The notes under the pieces are model-generated. The model did not search any database. It had not been told where the DNA came from and saw only the letters and a list, made by a program, of their open reading frames with translations. Source: an uncultured Prevotellaceae bacterium (GTDB lineage: Bacteria; Bacteroidota; Bacteroidia; Bacteroidales; Bacteroidaceae). From it: a DNA stretch of 64,000 bases. Below, one piece after another: positions 42,368-50,881 of the stretch (positions within the stretch are counted from its first letter, which is position 1; every line of letters begins with the position of its first letter). The stretch is from NCBI GenBank assembly GCA_900318775.1, contig ONLY01000018.1, positions 43,403-107,402 on the forward strand, given 5' to 3'. The position numbers were made by a program, and so were the translations under genes.

Positions 42368-42745
42368 ATGAAATATGTTCGAATGATGGCAATGGCGGTT
42401 GCAGCAATGGGCGTCATCCATATCATTGCAACTTTTACACCACTGGTTAATAGCGGACTGGAGGTGCTAAGTGCGGCCAAGCAGCAGGCAATGACTTATA
42501 TGAGTTTGATGTGCGGCATGCTGCTGATAGTGTGCGGCTCGCTTGTGGCAATGCTTCATGACAAAGTGAAAGAACATCCGTTCTTACGCAGGCCATATAT
42601 ATTGATATATGGTGTGCTGAGCGTTGATGGCATAGCTGCAGTCGCTTATATGCCTCACAATCCATTTGCATGGATGGTGCTTACACTTGTCAGCAGTTTG
42701 GCTATTGACATTTTCTATGACTGCAAAGAGCAGGATTATCTCTGA
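42368..42745 (+). CDS. small four-helix membrane protein, 125 aa
   Basis: Four hydrophobic segments: about 6-24 (MAMAVAAMGVIHIIATF), 41-62 (MSLMCGMLLIVCGSLVAML), 76-96 (YILIYGVLSVDGIAAVAYM) and 100-117 (FAWMVLTLVSSLAIDIF). No known family was recognised. It follows the GNAT gene at 26 nt with a good GGGGAAA spacing before the ATG, so co-transcription is likely. Inner-membrane location inferred. Confidence 0.75.
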   Translation: MKYVRMMAMAVAAMGVIHIIATFTPLVNSGLEVLSAAKQQAMTYMSLMCGMLLIVCGSLVAMLHDKVKEHPFLRRPYILIYGVLSVDGIAAVAYMPHNPFAWMVLTLVSSLAIDIFYDCKEQDYL

Positions 42746-42869
42746 CAAGCTGGACCTATGGCCCATGACACTCAAGCATACCTGAATTCGCTTTTGTTTC
42801 CAACTAATGCTTTCGTGTCTAAACTGAACTACATATTATTCTATTGAGGATTATTCAAAAGAGAAAAAG

Positions 42870-43358
42870 ATGGATAACAGAGCTCTTGTCGTTATTGACA
42901 TTCAGAACGACATCACAAAACACTACCACGACATTGTGGCCCACATCAATGATGCTATCGACTGGGCAGCAAACGAGCAGATACACATTGTCTATATCAA
43001 GCACAACAACACGACTTCCAACACCCGAACCTTTAAACCTGGCACTCACGGAGAAGAATTGGCACCCGAACTGAATGTGGTATCGGACCATGTTTTTGTG
43101 AAGACTAAGAGCAATGCGCTGACGAGCGAAGCATTCGCCTCGTTCATCGGGGCGAAGGGCATCAATGAGTTTTATGTGACAGGCGCTGATGCCACCGCCT
43201 GCGTGAAGTCCACTTGCCTTAACATGCGCAAGGCTGGCTACAAAGTGCACGTGCTCTGCGATTGCGTCACCAGCTATGACCCGAAGAAACTGCCTGCAAT
43301 GTTTACCTACTACGAGAAGCAGGGCTGCGAACTGGACTTTTTGCTACAACGGGCGTGA
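42870..43358 (+). CDS. isochorismatase-family cysteine hydrolase
   Basis: 162 residues. The catalytic triad of the family is visible: Asp10 in ALVVIDIQND, a Lys in DHVFVKTKSNAL and Cys in VTGADATACVKSTCLNM. Such enzymes hydrolyse amides or enol ethers (nicotinamidase and related); the substrate is unknown. Length is at the short end of the family. It stands between the membrane protein and the winged-helix gene, with no clear TAnnTTTG element before it. Confidence 0.88.
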   Translation: MDNRALVVIDIQNDITKHYHDIVAHINDAIDWAANEQIHIVYIKHNNTTSNTRTFKPGTHGEELAPELNVVSDHVFVKTKSNALTSEAFASFIGAKGINEFYVTGADATACVKSTCLNMRKAGYKVHVLCDCVTSYDPKKLPAMFTYYEKQGCELDFLLQRA

Positions 43359-43405
43359 ACGGAGATATTGTCCACCAAAAGTTTGGCTGATGACAAAACG
43401 ATGCG

Positions 43406-43413
43406 TATCTTTG
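43406..43413 (+). promoter_or_regulatory. vegetative promoter -7 element of the winged-helix gene
   Basis: TATCTTTG with TTTG 20 bases upstream (43382-43385); start about 43420, then ATG 43444. Confidence 0.65.
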
Positions 43414-43443
43414 TCACACAAATTGTAGAAGCTAAACACACCT

Positions 43444-44481
43444 ATGAATCCTGTATCCATCCGACTGCTCAATCAGCAGCTTGCAGCACCCCAGTTTCAC
43501 ACCCCTACCGAGGTGGTGGACTATATGGGGGCCATGCAGGCGCAGGAGTACCGAATGATGCGTTGGGCTGTGGCAATGCGGACTCGAAGGCCTTCGCACT
43601 GAGCATTCAAGGAAGCTTTTGACAACGGGCAAATCATCCGTCTGCACCTGATGCGCGGCACGTGGCAACTGGTGTCGGCCAAGGACTACTGGATGATGCT
43701 GGGCCTCTGTGCTCCAAAGGCTATAGCTGTGACCAAGGGATGGATGAGCAGCAACAAGGTGTCTATCCCCAACGAGGAACTGATGCGGGTGAGAGACATC
43801 TTGGCACGAACGGCTGCAGAGGGAGGGAGCGTAACGAAGGAGGACTTCGTGAGGGCGCTGGACGGTAAGGGCATCAGAATGGATGACCACCGGTTGTCAT
43901 ACCATATCCGCATGGCTGAAATGGCAGGCACCTTATGCAGCGGAGAACTATTGCCCATGAAGGCGACCTATGCGCTCACGGCTAACAAGGTGGGAACAAG
44001 AACGGAAATGGACAGGGACGAAGCCCTCATGCGCTTCACCTGCAAGTACTTCCAAAGCCGCCAACCTGCTACACTGGAAGATTTCGTGTGGTGGTCGGGA
44101 CTGAACATTAGCGACTGCCGCAGGGGGATTGCTCTCTTGGGAAACTGCATTCATGTGGAAAAGTGGAATGGACGGGAGTTTTACATGACGGACCACTGCC
44201 GAACACGAGGGTTCCGAAAGGGAAAGTTTCTGTTGATTTCCCCGTATGACGAGTACCTCATCAGCTATAAATCGCGCGACATCGTACTTCCATCTGAATA
44301 CAGGCATCATGCACATAACAACAGCGGCATCTTCCAACCAATTGTCGCTTTTGATGGCACCATCTGCGGCAACTGGACGCCTTTCAAGGAGGAGTGCCAA
44401 GTCTCGTTCTTTACCGATGGATATCGTGCAGAGGACTTGATGGAGGCATGGCAGGCATACAAGGTGTATCGAACGAAGTAA
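43444..44481 (+). pseudogene. winged-helix DNA-binding domain protein interrupted by an in-frame TGA
   Basis: The whole 345-codon frame matches the winged-helix DNA-binding/AlkX-like family (COG3214): start MNPVSIRLLNQQLAAPQFHT, VVDYMGAMQAQEYRMMRWAVAMR, then after TGA at 43600-43602 (codon 53) the same frame continues AFKEAFDNGQIIRLHLMRGTWQ (family motif GxIxRxHxMRxTWH) to the normal C-terminus. No frame change, only one stop, so a single nonsense substitution is the simplest lesion. Translation could restart at ATG 43651, losing the N-terminal domain. The family includes DNA-lesion glycosylases, but the function here is unknown. Confidence 0.75.
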
Positions 44482-44504
44482 GCACTTTTCATACATCAGA
44501 CCAT

Positions 44505-45122
44505 ATGAAACAGGAAATCAATTCCAAAGATACGGGCAGGGCTCAGGCATTCGAGCTATGGATGAAATCTCCTATGCCGATGGTGACACTCGTCAAGACG
44601 TTTGACGTGACGCACCTTTACAGGATAAGCAAACGAAGGGGCTTGAAGTTCAACATGCTCCTGTGCTGGTGCATCGGCAAGGCGGCAAGCCAGATAGATG
44701 ATTTCTACTTATTGCCAGAGCAAGGGAAGCTGTACAGATATGACTGCATGGCCATCAATGTGATTGTGAACAATAAGAAAGGGGGCATCAGCACCTGCGA
44801 CATCCCCTTCAACGATGATTTGATGCAGTTCAGCCAGGACTATGATGCACTTACTCAGCAGGCAGCAGAGACTTGTTGCGACATCACGAATGAAGGGGCA
44901 ATGATTGTGGGTACATCTGCGATGGTGGAAACGGAACTTGATTGCATCGTGAACCAATACTGCGGCATCTTCAACAATCCCTTCCTTGCATGGGGACGCT
45001 ACAAGCATGGTTGGTTCAAGACAACCCTCCCCATCTCTTTCCAGTTTCACCATGCCCAGATGGATGGCGGACACGCAGCACAATTCTTGGAGGAACTGCA
45101 AAGGAGAATACGAGATGCTTAA
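44505..45122 (+). CDS. chloramphenicol acetyltransferase-like protein (CATA fold)
   Basis: 205 residues. The CAT hallmark HHAQMDGGHAAQFLEEL near the C-terminus carries the catalytic His (HHxxxDG). Other family features: NSKDTGRAQAFELWMKSPMP start, FDVTHLYRISKRRGLKFNML, and PFLAWGRYK. CAT-like proteins in Bacteroidetes often lack proven drug resistance; the true acceptor may be another alcohol. Start ATG 44505 is 23 nt after the winged-helix gene, probably one operon. Its stop TAA (45120-45122) forms the first bases of the repeat element. Confidence 0.85.
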   Translation: MKQEINSKDTGRAQAFELWMKSPMPMVTLVKTFDVTHLYRISKRRGLKFNMLLCWCIGKAASQIDDFYLLPEQGKLYRYDCMAINVIVNNKKGGISTCDIPFNDDLMQFSQDYDALTQQAAETCCDITNEGAMIVGTSAMVETELDCIVNQYCGIFNNPFLAWGRYKHGWFKTTLPISFQFHHAQMDGGHAAQFLEELQRRIRDA

Positions 45123-45241
45123 GTGAAAAGTGAAGAGTGAAAAGTGAAAAGTGAAGAGTGAAAAATCTAAATTACCTGCCATTCGGATAGTCTTTCGTTA
45201 GCAAAAGTAACTTAGATTTTTCACTCTTCACTTTTCACTTA
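45120..45241. repeat. symmetrical heptamer element between convergent catA-like gene and nadC
   Basis: Both edges read TAAGTGAAAAGTGAAGAGTG going inward, so each gene's stop codon (TAA) is part of the element. About six AGTGAAA/AGTGAAG heptamers are present on the left and their complements on the right; the core holds ATTACCTGCCATTCGG and CGTTAGC. It could fold as a long hairpin and stop transcription from both sides. Confidence 0.85.
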
Positions 45242-46114
45242 TTTTATAATGAGCTTGTCGCTTCCTGCTGCCTTGAAGCTCATGTCGAGTCCTTTGACGC
45301 TATGTGTCAAGGCTCCGAAAGAGATGAAGTCAACGCCTGCCTTGGCATAAGGAATCATCGTATCGAAGGTGATGCCGCCAGAAGATTCGGTCTCGGCACG
45401 TCCAGCAACAATCTTGACAGCCTTCTCAGTATCTTCAGGTGTGAAGTTGTCGAACATGATGCGGTCGCACCCTTCAGCAAGAGCTTCATCAAGCTCCTTG
45501 AAGTTGCGCACCTCGCACTCTATCTTGAGGTCCTTCCCATGTTCCTTGCAGTATTGCTTGGCACGAGAGATGGCGTTGTGAACACCACCGCAGAAGTCGA
45601 TGTGGTTGTCCTTGAGCAGTATCATGTCGAAGAGACCGATGCGGTGGTTCATGCCGCCGCCAATCTTGACAGCTTCCTTCTCGAGCATACGCATGCCTGG
45701 GGTAGTCTTGCGAGTATCGAGCACACGAGTCTTGGTGCCAGCATCGATGAGTGCCTGCTGATACTTGTGAGTCATGGTGGCGATGCCGCTCATGCGCTGG
45801 AGGATGTTGAGCATGAGGCGCTCGGTCTGCAGAAGGCTCTGCTCCTTGCCCTTCACGGACATCACAATATCACCAGGTTTCACATGGGCGCCATCCTGAA
45901 TATACACTTCTACTTCCATCGTGGGGTCGAAGCGGCGGAACACTTCCTTAGCTATCTCCACGCCGGCAAAGATGCCCTCTTCCTTGATAAGGAGTTTGCT
46001 CTCGCCATAGGCATCAGCAGGGATGCAGCAGAGTGTTGTGTGGTCGCCATCGCCAATGTCTTCTGCAAAGGCAAGGTCTATGAGTCTATCGTTTAGTTCT
46101 TCTACTGATAACAT
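45239..46114 (-). CDS. nadC: nicotinate-nucleotide diphosphorylase (carboxylating)
   Basis: 291-residue quinolinate phosphoribosyltransferase, which joins quinolinate and PRPP to give nicotinate mononucleotide in NAD synthesis. Hallmarks: DIGDGDHTTLC, GxxAGVEI-like IFAGVEIAKEV, LNILQRMSGIATMT, VLDTRKTTPGMRMLEKEAVKIGGGMNHRIGLFDMILLKDNHI, EVRNFKELDEAL, MFDNFTPE and SSGGITFD. All substrate-binding Arg/Lys/His residues in the TRKTTPG and HR.GL segments are present. No nadA or nadB is seen in the window. The outer-membrane protein gene lies 82 nt upstream on the same strand. Confidence 0.96.
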   Translation of the reverse strand: MLSVEELNDRLIDLAFAEDIGDGDHTTLCCIPADAYGESKLLIKEEGIFAGVEIAKEVFRRFDPTMEVEVYIQDGAHVKPGDIVMSVKGKEQSLLQTERLMLNILQRMSGIATMTHKYQQALIDAGTKTRVLDTRKTTPGMRMLEKEAVKIGGGMNHRIGLFDMILLKDNHIDFCGGVHNAISRAKQYCKEHGKDLKIECEVRNFKELDEALAEGCDRIMFDNFTPEDTEKAVKIVAGRAETESSGGITFDTMIPYAKAGVDFISFGALTHSVKGLDMSFKAAGSDKLIIK

Positions 46115-46196
46115 GTATTTTGAATATTATTGGTTTCTAAAGTTCACTTGCTTTCTCTCCTAAACTGAGGGACAAAAGAGCGGGGAACTTCAATGA

Positions 46197-46679
46197 TTAA
46201 AACAACCAAGCAAGGCCAAATTTGACGCCAAACTTGCTCTTCTCGGAGAAGTCGGAGAGAGACACGTCGTAATAGAGCGAAGGCTCGAAGGTGAGGCGCC
46301 TGTTGAGGAAGAAGCAGTAACCCAATTCAGGGGTGATCTGCACGTCGTTGAAGTTAGGAGCGCCATGCAAGAAGCGTGCACCGGCCTGAAGGAAGAGTCC
46401 GTTCTGCTCAATGAGATAACGGCACTTAGCGCCTACATAGAAGTTCTGCATGTCGGAGTTGTGGTAGTCAAAGCCCACTTCGGCTATAGCCATCCAAGCG
46501 TCCTCGAACATATAGCCGCCGTTGACACCGAGGTTGAAGTGGAATTTCTCGTGCTTGCTGTAGGAGAGTCCGCCAGAATTGGTGGTCGCTGCCAAATAGT
46601 ACTTGCCTTTCTCAAATTGTGCAAAGGCACTGCTGATGCCCACAAGGGCAAAGAGAAGTGTGAATGCTAGTTTTTTCAT
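46197..46679 (-). CDS. outer-membrane beta-barrel protein, 160 aa
   Basis: Signal peptide MKKLAFTLLFALVGISSAFA followed by QFEKGKYYLAATTNSGGLSY and about eight amphipathic strands (FNLGVNGGYMF, MAIAEVGFDYH, FYVGAKCRYLI, LFLQAGARFLHG, VQITPELGYCFF, LTFEPSLYYDVS, FGVKFGLAWLF). It ends in the aromatic Phe expected for barrel assembly. At 140 mature residues it fits an eight-stranded OmpW/OmpX-size porin-like protein. No function is known. It may be co-transcribed with nadC downstream and with the small membrane protein upstream. Confidence 0.82.
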   Translation of the reverse strand: MKKLAFTLLFALVGISSAFAQFEKGKYYLAATTNSGGLSYSKHEKFHFNLGVNGGYMFEDAWMAIAEVGFDYHNSDMQNFYVGAKCRYLIEQNGLFLQAGARFLHGAPNFNDVQITPELGYCFFLNRRLTFEPSLYYDVSLSDFSEKSKFGVKFGLAWLF

Positions 46680-46739
46680 AATAACAATTTATTATAAGAT
46701 GCGCCATCGTCATACCGTGACAACGATGACACAACCGGT

Positions 46740-46925
46740 TTATTTTCGTTTCTGTTTCAACGCCTCCTTCTTGTAGAGTGCCCACGAGAGTACGCCACAG
46801 ATGGCTGCATAGCCAAGGATGTGGGGCAGATTGGACATCCATGCGTTCCAGGTGATGCCGTAGTAGCAATAGAATGCAAGACCGACGATGAAGAAGGCTA
46901 TGGGTTGCAAGATGTATCTTTTCAT
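46740..46925 (-). CDS. small membrane protein, 61 aa
   Basis: From ATG 46925: MKRYILQPIAFFIVGLAFYC then a short loop and a second hydrophobic helix (LPHILGYAAICGVLSWALYK), ending KKEALKQKRK. Two membrane helices with a basic tail, presumably facing the cytosol. It lies 39 nt after cstA on the same strand and is probably its partner or a small accessory protein. The upstream ATG 46955 would add a charged segment that overlaps a TCTAAAG-type repeat, so it is disfavoured. Confidence 0.72.
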   Translation of the reverse strand: MKRYILQPIAFFIVGLAFYCYYGITWNAWMSNLPHILGYAAICGVLSWALYKKEALKQKRK

Positions 46926-46964
46926 GCTTGTAGAGTGTTTTAGCATAGGCCACAAAGTCCAACT

Positions 46965-48470
46965 TTAGACCTTTGACTTTAGACCGTTAGCCCAAAGAAT
47001 AAACCACACCAACACACCCACCGTGACGATGCCACCGAGCAAATAGGCAATGAAGTTGTGGAGTTGGAAACCTTCAGGGGCAATGAGTATGTAAGTGGAG
47101 CAAACCATCGTCATCCACACAGCGGGAACCAGCGATACGAGGTAACCATATTTGAATGTGCCCTCCGTTGCACCACGTTTGGTCAGCCACACCGTGATGG
47201 CCCATAAGGTGAACACGGAAAGGCTCTGATTGAACCATGCAAAGTAACGCCACAGGATGTCGAAGTTGACGAAGATGAGAGCGCCGCAAATGACAAAGAC
47301 GGGCAACGACAGCAACAAACGCTTATAGATCTTATTCTGCTTGTAATGCATGAAATCTGCAGCAATCAGACGGGCACTGCGCAATGCTGTGTCACCACTG
47401 GTGATAGGAGCAGCCACTACGCCAAGCACGGCAAGAATGGCACCCACTGTGCCAAGCCAAGAGGAGCAGACACTATTGACCAGAATGGCAGGATTGGGAT
47501 TGCCTGTTCCGCCATTGGTCATCACAGCCCACAATTTCTCGTAAGGTGCTGCAGTGTTGTCCATACCGAATTGTGTCACATCATATGCATCGGCAAACTT
47601 GATGGCTGCTGCTGCCCAGATGAGTGCAACAACACCTTCAGTAATCATGGCTCCGTAGAAAATGGGACGTCCATACTTCTCATTTTTCATACAACGTGCC
47701 ATCATTGGACTTTGGGTCGCGTGGAAACCACTTACAGCACCACACGCAATCGTGATACAAAGCCCAGGAAAGATAGGCATCGTGGAAGTTGGATGATGAT
47801 TGCTGAATGCTTCCGTGATTTCAGGCATGGTGCCATCTGCCATAAAAATGCCGTACCCCACTCCCACAGCCATGACCAGCAATGCCACACCAAAGATAGG
47901 ATAGATACGACCTATCAGTTTATCAACAGGCACCAGGGTGGCAAGCATGTAGTAGGTGAAGATGGTGATGACCCAGAAGAGGTTTTGCCCAAACACTGTG
48001 TCACCACCAATCATGTTGGCAAGAAGTCCTGCTGGTGTGGTGGCAAACACAGCACCCACTAGAATCATCAACACCAAAGAGAGGATGCGCAATGCCATTC
48101 GTGCCACAGAGCCCAACTCATCGCCGACAATCTCCGGCAAACTGGCACCATTCTTGCGAAGGCTGATCATACCCGACATATAGTCATGCACAGCACCGCC
48201 AAAGACGCATCCCAACACAATCCATATGTAGGCGGCAGGACCAAACAAGATTCCCTGAATGGCACCGAAGATAGGACCTGTGCCTGCTATATTCAGGAAC
48301 TGAATGAGAAAAACCTGCCATGTAGGCATTGGTGTATAATCGACGCCATCCTGCAAAGTGTAACATGGTGTCTGTCGCTGAGGGTCAGCACCAAAAACCT
48401 TATTAACAAATGCTCCATAAAGAACGTAGCCTAAAATGAGGAGCAATAAAGAGAGTATAAAGGTGACCAT
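46965..48470 (-). CDS. cstA: CstA-family carbon starvation (peptide/pyruvate) transporter
   Basis: 501 residues with about 13 hydrophobic segments. CstA hallmarks: TPCYTLQDGVDYTP near residue 35, NIAGTGPIFGAIQG, FGGAVHDYMSGMISLRKNG (about 95-113), SGFHATQSPMM, and ITSGDTALRSARLI. In E. coli CstA proteins import pyruvate or peptides; the shorter 480-510-residue type is common in anaerobes. It is divergent from the GHL10 gene with back-to-back vegetative promoters. The start at 48470 gives the usual hydrophobic beginning MVTFILSLLLLILGYVLYG. Confidence 0.93.
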   Translation of the reverse strand: MVTFILSLLLLILGYVLYGAFVNKVFGADPQRQTPCYTLQDGVDYTPMPTWQVFLIQFLNIAGTGPIFGAIQGILFGPAAYIWIVLGCVFGGAVHDYMSGMISLRKNGASLPEIVGDELGSVARMALRILSLVLMILVGAVFATTPAGLLANMIGGDTVFGQNLFWVITIFTYYMLATLVPVDKLIGRIYPIFGVALLVMAVGVGYGIFMADGTMPEITEAFSNHHPTSTMPIFPGLCITIACGAVSGFHATQSPMMARCMKNEKYGRPIFYGAMITEGVVALIWAAAAIKFADAYDVTQFGMDNTAAPYEKLWAVMTNGGTGNPNPAILVNSVCSSWLGTVGAILAVLGVVAAPITSGDTALRSARLIAADFMHYKQNKIYKRLLLSLPVFVICGALIFVNFDILWRYFAWFNQSLSVFTLWAITVWLTKRGATEGTFKYGYLVSLVPAVWMTMVCSTYILIAPEGFQLHNFIAYLLGGIVTVGVLVWFILWANGLKSKV

Positions 48471-48497
48471 TTATATATTATTCTGTCAAATTGCCTA

Positions 48498-48505
48498 CAA
48501 AAGTA
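48498..48505 (-). promoter_or_regulatory. vegetative promoter -7 element of cstA
   Basis: TACTTTTG on the minus strand, 28 nt before ATG 48470. Confidence 0.62.
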
Positions 48506-48517
48506 CGGAATTATCCT

Positions 48518-48525
48518 TACCTTTG
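48518..48525 (+). promoter_or_regulatory. vegetative promoter -7 element of the GHL10 gene
   Basis: TACCTTTG; expected transcription start about 48532, so ATG 48546 is favoured over ATG 48537. Confidence 0.65.
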
Positions 48526-48545
48526 CAAAAAATTGTATGTTAATA

Positions 48546-50132
48546 ATGGCTAACAGACACCATATGTGGGCTTTGGGACTGCTTTTAGCACTTCTGCCTA
48601 TTGTAACCAAAGCCCAGCCCTCCAACAGTCAGCGCGGAGCATATCTCTATGAGCGGCAGCACCCCTTGCGCGAAACCCGAGCCGTATGGCTCACCACCAT
48701 CGGTGGCCTTGACTGGCCACGCATCAAAGCTACAGATGCCAATAGCCGCAAGCGCCAGCAGGAGGAACTGATCCGCATTCTTGACAACTACCAGCGTGCC
48801 AACATCAATACCGTCATTTTCCAGACACGCGTGCGCGCTGCCCTGCTCTACCCTTCAAAGATAGAGCCTTGGGAACTGAGCCTCACGGGCACCCATGGAA
48901 GAAGCCCTGGCTACGACCCGCTGGCCTTCTGCATTGAAGAATGCCACAAGCGCGGCATGGAACTGCATGCATGGGTGGTGTGCATTCCCATCGGCACAAA
49001 GGAACGCCAACATGGCTATGGCGCAGCATCTATCACAAGGAAGCGCCCCGAACTGGTGAAGACCGCCAAGGGAGGGGAAATGTTCATGATTCCAGGCAAG
49101 CCGGAAACGGCAGACTACATTGCCAGCATCTGCAAGGAAATTGTGGAGAACTACGATGTGGACGGCATCTCGCTCGACTACATCCGCTATCCTGAATCTA
49201 TCTACAATTTTTCTGACGAGAACTTGTATCCTCGCACGTCTTCCCTCAGCAAGGCTGACTGGAAACGAGAGAACATTACACGCATTGTGAGACGTGTGCA
49301 CGATGTGGTGAAGCCCATCAAGCCCTGGGTAAAACTCAGCAGCTCTCCCATCGGCAAATACAAAGACACGAACCGCTACAGCGCTGGCGGATGGAATGGC
49401 TACAACGCCGTATGGCAAGACCCTGTACTGTGGCTGAAAGAGAACTGGCAAGACCTTCTCTTCCCCATGATGTACTTCACAGGCAACAACTACTACCCCT
49501 TCCTCTTCCAATGGGCAGAGAATGCTTACGGACACCCTATTTGTCCAGGACTTGGTATTTACTTCCTCGACCCGCGCGAGGGAAAATGGACACTCAACGA
49601 TGTGCGTGCAGAGATGCACACAGCCCGCAACAGCGGCATTGGCGGCATGGCCTTCTATCGCGGAGAATTCCTCACCAAGAACTGCAAGGGCATTTACGAT
49701 GCTGCTTGTGACGAGTTCTTCCCCTATCCGGCCCTCACAGCCCGCATGACATGGACGGGCGACACGCTTGCGCCTGCTGCACCAGCTGCCATCCAATATG
49801 AAGAAGGTACTCTCCAATGGAAACCGTCTCTACCTCTGCGTCCGTCTCAACACATTTTATATAATGTATATGGTTCCAACACCTATCCTGTAGATGTGAC
49901 ACGTGCAGAGAACCTGTTGGCCACGAGAGTGCGCACCAACCAATGGACCGTGAATGCACGAGGCATGAGAATGCGCTACTATGCTGTGACGGCGATGGAC
50001 CGCATGGGTAACGAGAGCCTTGCTGCACAAGAAGAGAAGCCTGCTATTGAATTGCCTGAGCATATTAACGTGACAAGGCTCATCAATCGAGATATGGCCA
50101 AGAAGGGCAAGAGCACCCGCAAAAAGAAATAA
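48546..50132 (+). CDS. secreted family-10-like glycosyl hydrolase (GHL10, DUF187)
   Basis: 528 residues. Signal peptide MANRHHMWALGLLLALLPIV-TKAQ. The TIM-barrel starts ETRAVWLTTIGGLDWP (typical RGxWLTT/V beginning), has NINTVIFQTRVRAALLYPSK, CHKRGMELHAWV, DVDGISLDYIRYP with conserved acidic residues, VRRVHDVVKPIKPWVKLSSSPIG, and GGMAFYRGEFL. A C-terminal fibronectin/Ig-like part (about 420-500) and a Lys-rich tail follow. GHL10 proteins act on cell-wall or surface glycans (some cleave denuded peptidoglycan glycans); the exact bond is inferred. A strong terminator follows. Confidence 0.9.
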   Translation: MANRHHMWALGLLLALLPIVTKAQPSNSQRGAYLYERQHPLRETRAVWLTTIGGLDWPRIKATDANSRKRQQEELIRILDNYQRANINTVIFQTRVRAALLYPSKIEPWELSLTGTHGRSPGYDPLAFCIEECHKRGMELHAWVVCIPIGTKERQHGYGAASITRKRPELVKTAKGGEMFMIPGKPETADYIASICKEIVENYDVDGISLDYIRYPESIYNFSDENLYPRTSSLSKADWKRENITRIVRRVHDVVKPIKPWVKLSSSPIGKYKDTNRYSAGGWNGYNAVWQDPVLWLKENWQDLLFPMMYFTGNNYYPFLFQWAENAYGHPICPGLGIYFLDPREGKWTLNDVRAEMHTARNSGIGGMAFYRGEFLTKNCKGIYDAACDEFFPYPALTARMTWTGDTLAPAAPAAIQYEEGTLQWKPSLPLRPSQHILYNVYGSNTYPVDVTRAENLLATRVRTNQWTVNARGMRMRYYAVTAMDRMGNESLAAQEEKPAIELPEHINVTRLINRDMAKKGKSTRKKK

Positions 50133-50187
50133 GACTACAAACAAGCGAGGAAGAGCGCAAACCTAGAAAGAACGACTTTCTCCCCTA

Positions 50188-50237
50188 AAACAATAAGCCC
50201 CACAAAGGATGTGATTCCTCTGTGGGGCTTATTGTTT
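50188..50237. terminator. bidirectional terminator between GHL10 and lipoprotein genes
   Basis: AAACAATAAGCCCCACA / TGTGGGGCTTATTGTTT, 17-bp perfect stem between convergent genes. Confidence 0.88.
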
Positions 50238-50253
50238 GTCGTATGAGTGGGCA

Positions 50254-50802
50254 TCACTTCACTTTGCTCAGCACAGTTTTGTTGATGCGTTTCTCTTGGC
50301 TGTCAATCTTCACCTTGCCAGCACCTTGAGGCATCAGAGTAAGGTCGCCTTCACCCACAGTCTTGGTCACCCATTCGCCACCCTCTTCAGAGTCGTAGTT
50401 GTCGGGATCGCCCGTGAAGACAGACTCAATCTTTTTGTAGTGCACACGAATGTTGTCGCCATCGGGAGTGACGCTGGTGAACACCAGCAAAAAGTCATAT
50501 TCATAAAACTCATTGGCTGCCTGAATGTAGCCAAAGCCCTTGTTGTCATCATAGGTGCCCAGTTTGTCAGCTACAACCATATCGATGGTAGGGTCGACGT
50601 TGTTGCTCCATTTACCCAGAAGATCTGCATTGAGAGTTGCAACCGCAGGGGCGTCCTCTTCAACCGCAGCAACACTATCAGTTTGTGCAGCCAAAGCAGT
50701 CGAGTCGCCTGCGCTCTCATCCTTGCTGCCAGCTTGTCCTCCACAAGCAGCGAATGCCAGCGCCACAATGGCTGCCGACACCATTACAATCGTTTTCTTC
50801 AT
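50254..50802 (-). CDS. lipoprotein, 182 aa
   Basis: Type II signal peptide MKKTIVMVSAAIVALAFAAC with the lipobox Cys20 followed by GGQAGSKDESAGDST, a low-complexity linker to about residue 55. The mature domain (about 58-182) contains LLGKWSNNVDPTIDMVVADK, alternating strands and an end KIDSQEKRINKTVLSKVK; a lipocalin/DUF-like beta-barrel fold is possible from the LLGKWS start, but no family is assigned. The Gly-Gly after Cys and acidic residues near position +5/+6 may direct surface display as in Bacteroidetes LES signals; this is weak. The promoter is at 50874-50881. Confidence 0.82.
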   Translation of the reverse strand: MKKTIVMVSAAIVALAFAACGGQAGSKDESAGDSTALAAQTDSVAAVEEDAPAVATLNADLLGKWSNNVDPTIDMVVADKLGTYDDNKGFGYIQAANEFYEYDFLLVFTSVTPDGDNIRVHYKKIESVFTGDPDNYDSEEGGEWVTKTVGEGDLTLMPQGAGKVKIDSQEKRINKTVLSKVK

Positions 50803-50873
50803 GTGATTTTAATTAGGTTAAGAAGTTGTTAGTTCGTGAGGGAGCCTGAAACGCTTCCCATGATATTCGGAGG

Positions 50874-50881
50874 CAAAGTTA
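50874..50881 (-). promoter_or_regulatory. vegetative promoter -7 element of the lipoprotein gene
   Basis: TAACTTTG on the minus strand, about 72 nt before ATG 50802; it overlaps the end of the ATP-grasp-like gene. Confidence 0.6.

Noticed and set aside
43597..43605. Selenocysteine or recoded TGA in the winged-helix gene
   Set aside because: The family has no conserved Cys/Sec here and no SECIS-like hairpin directly after the TGA was seen; a nonsense mutation is simpler.
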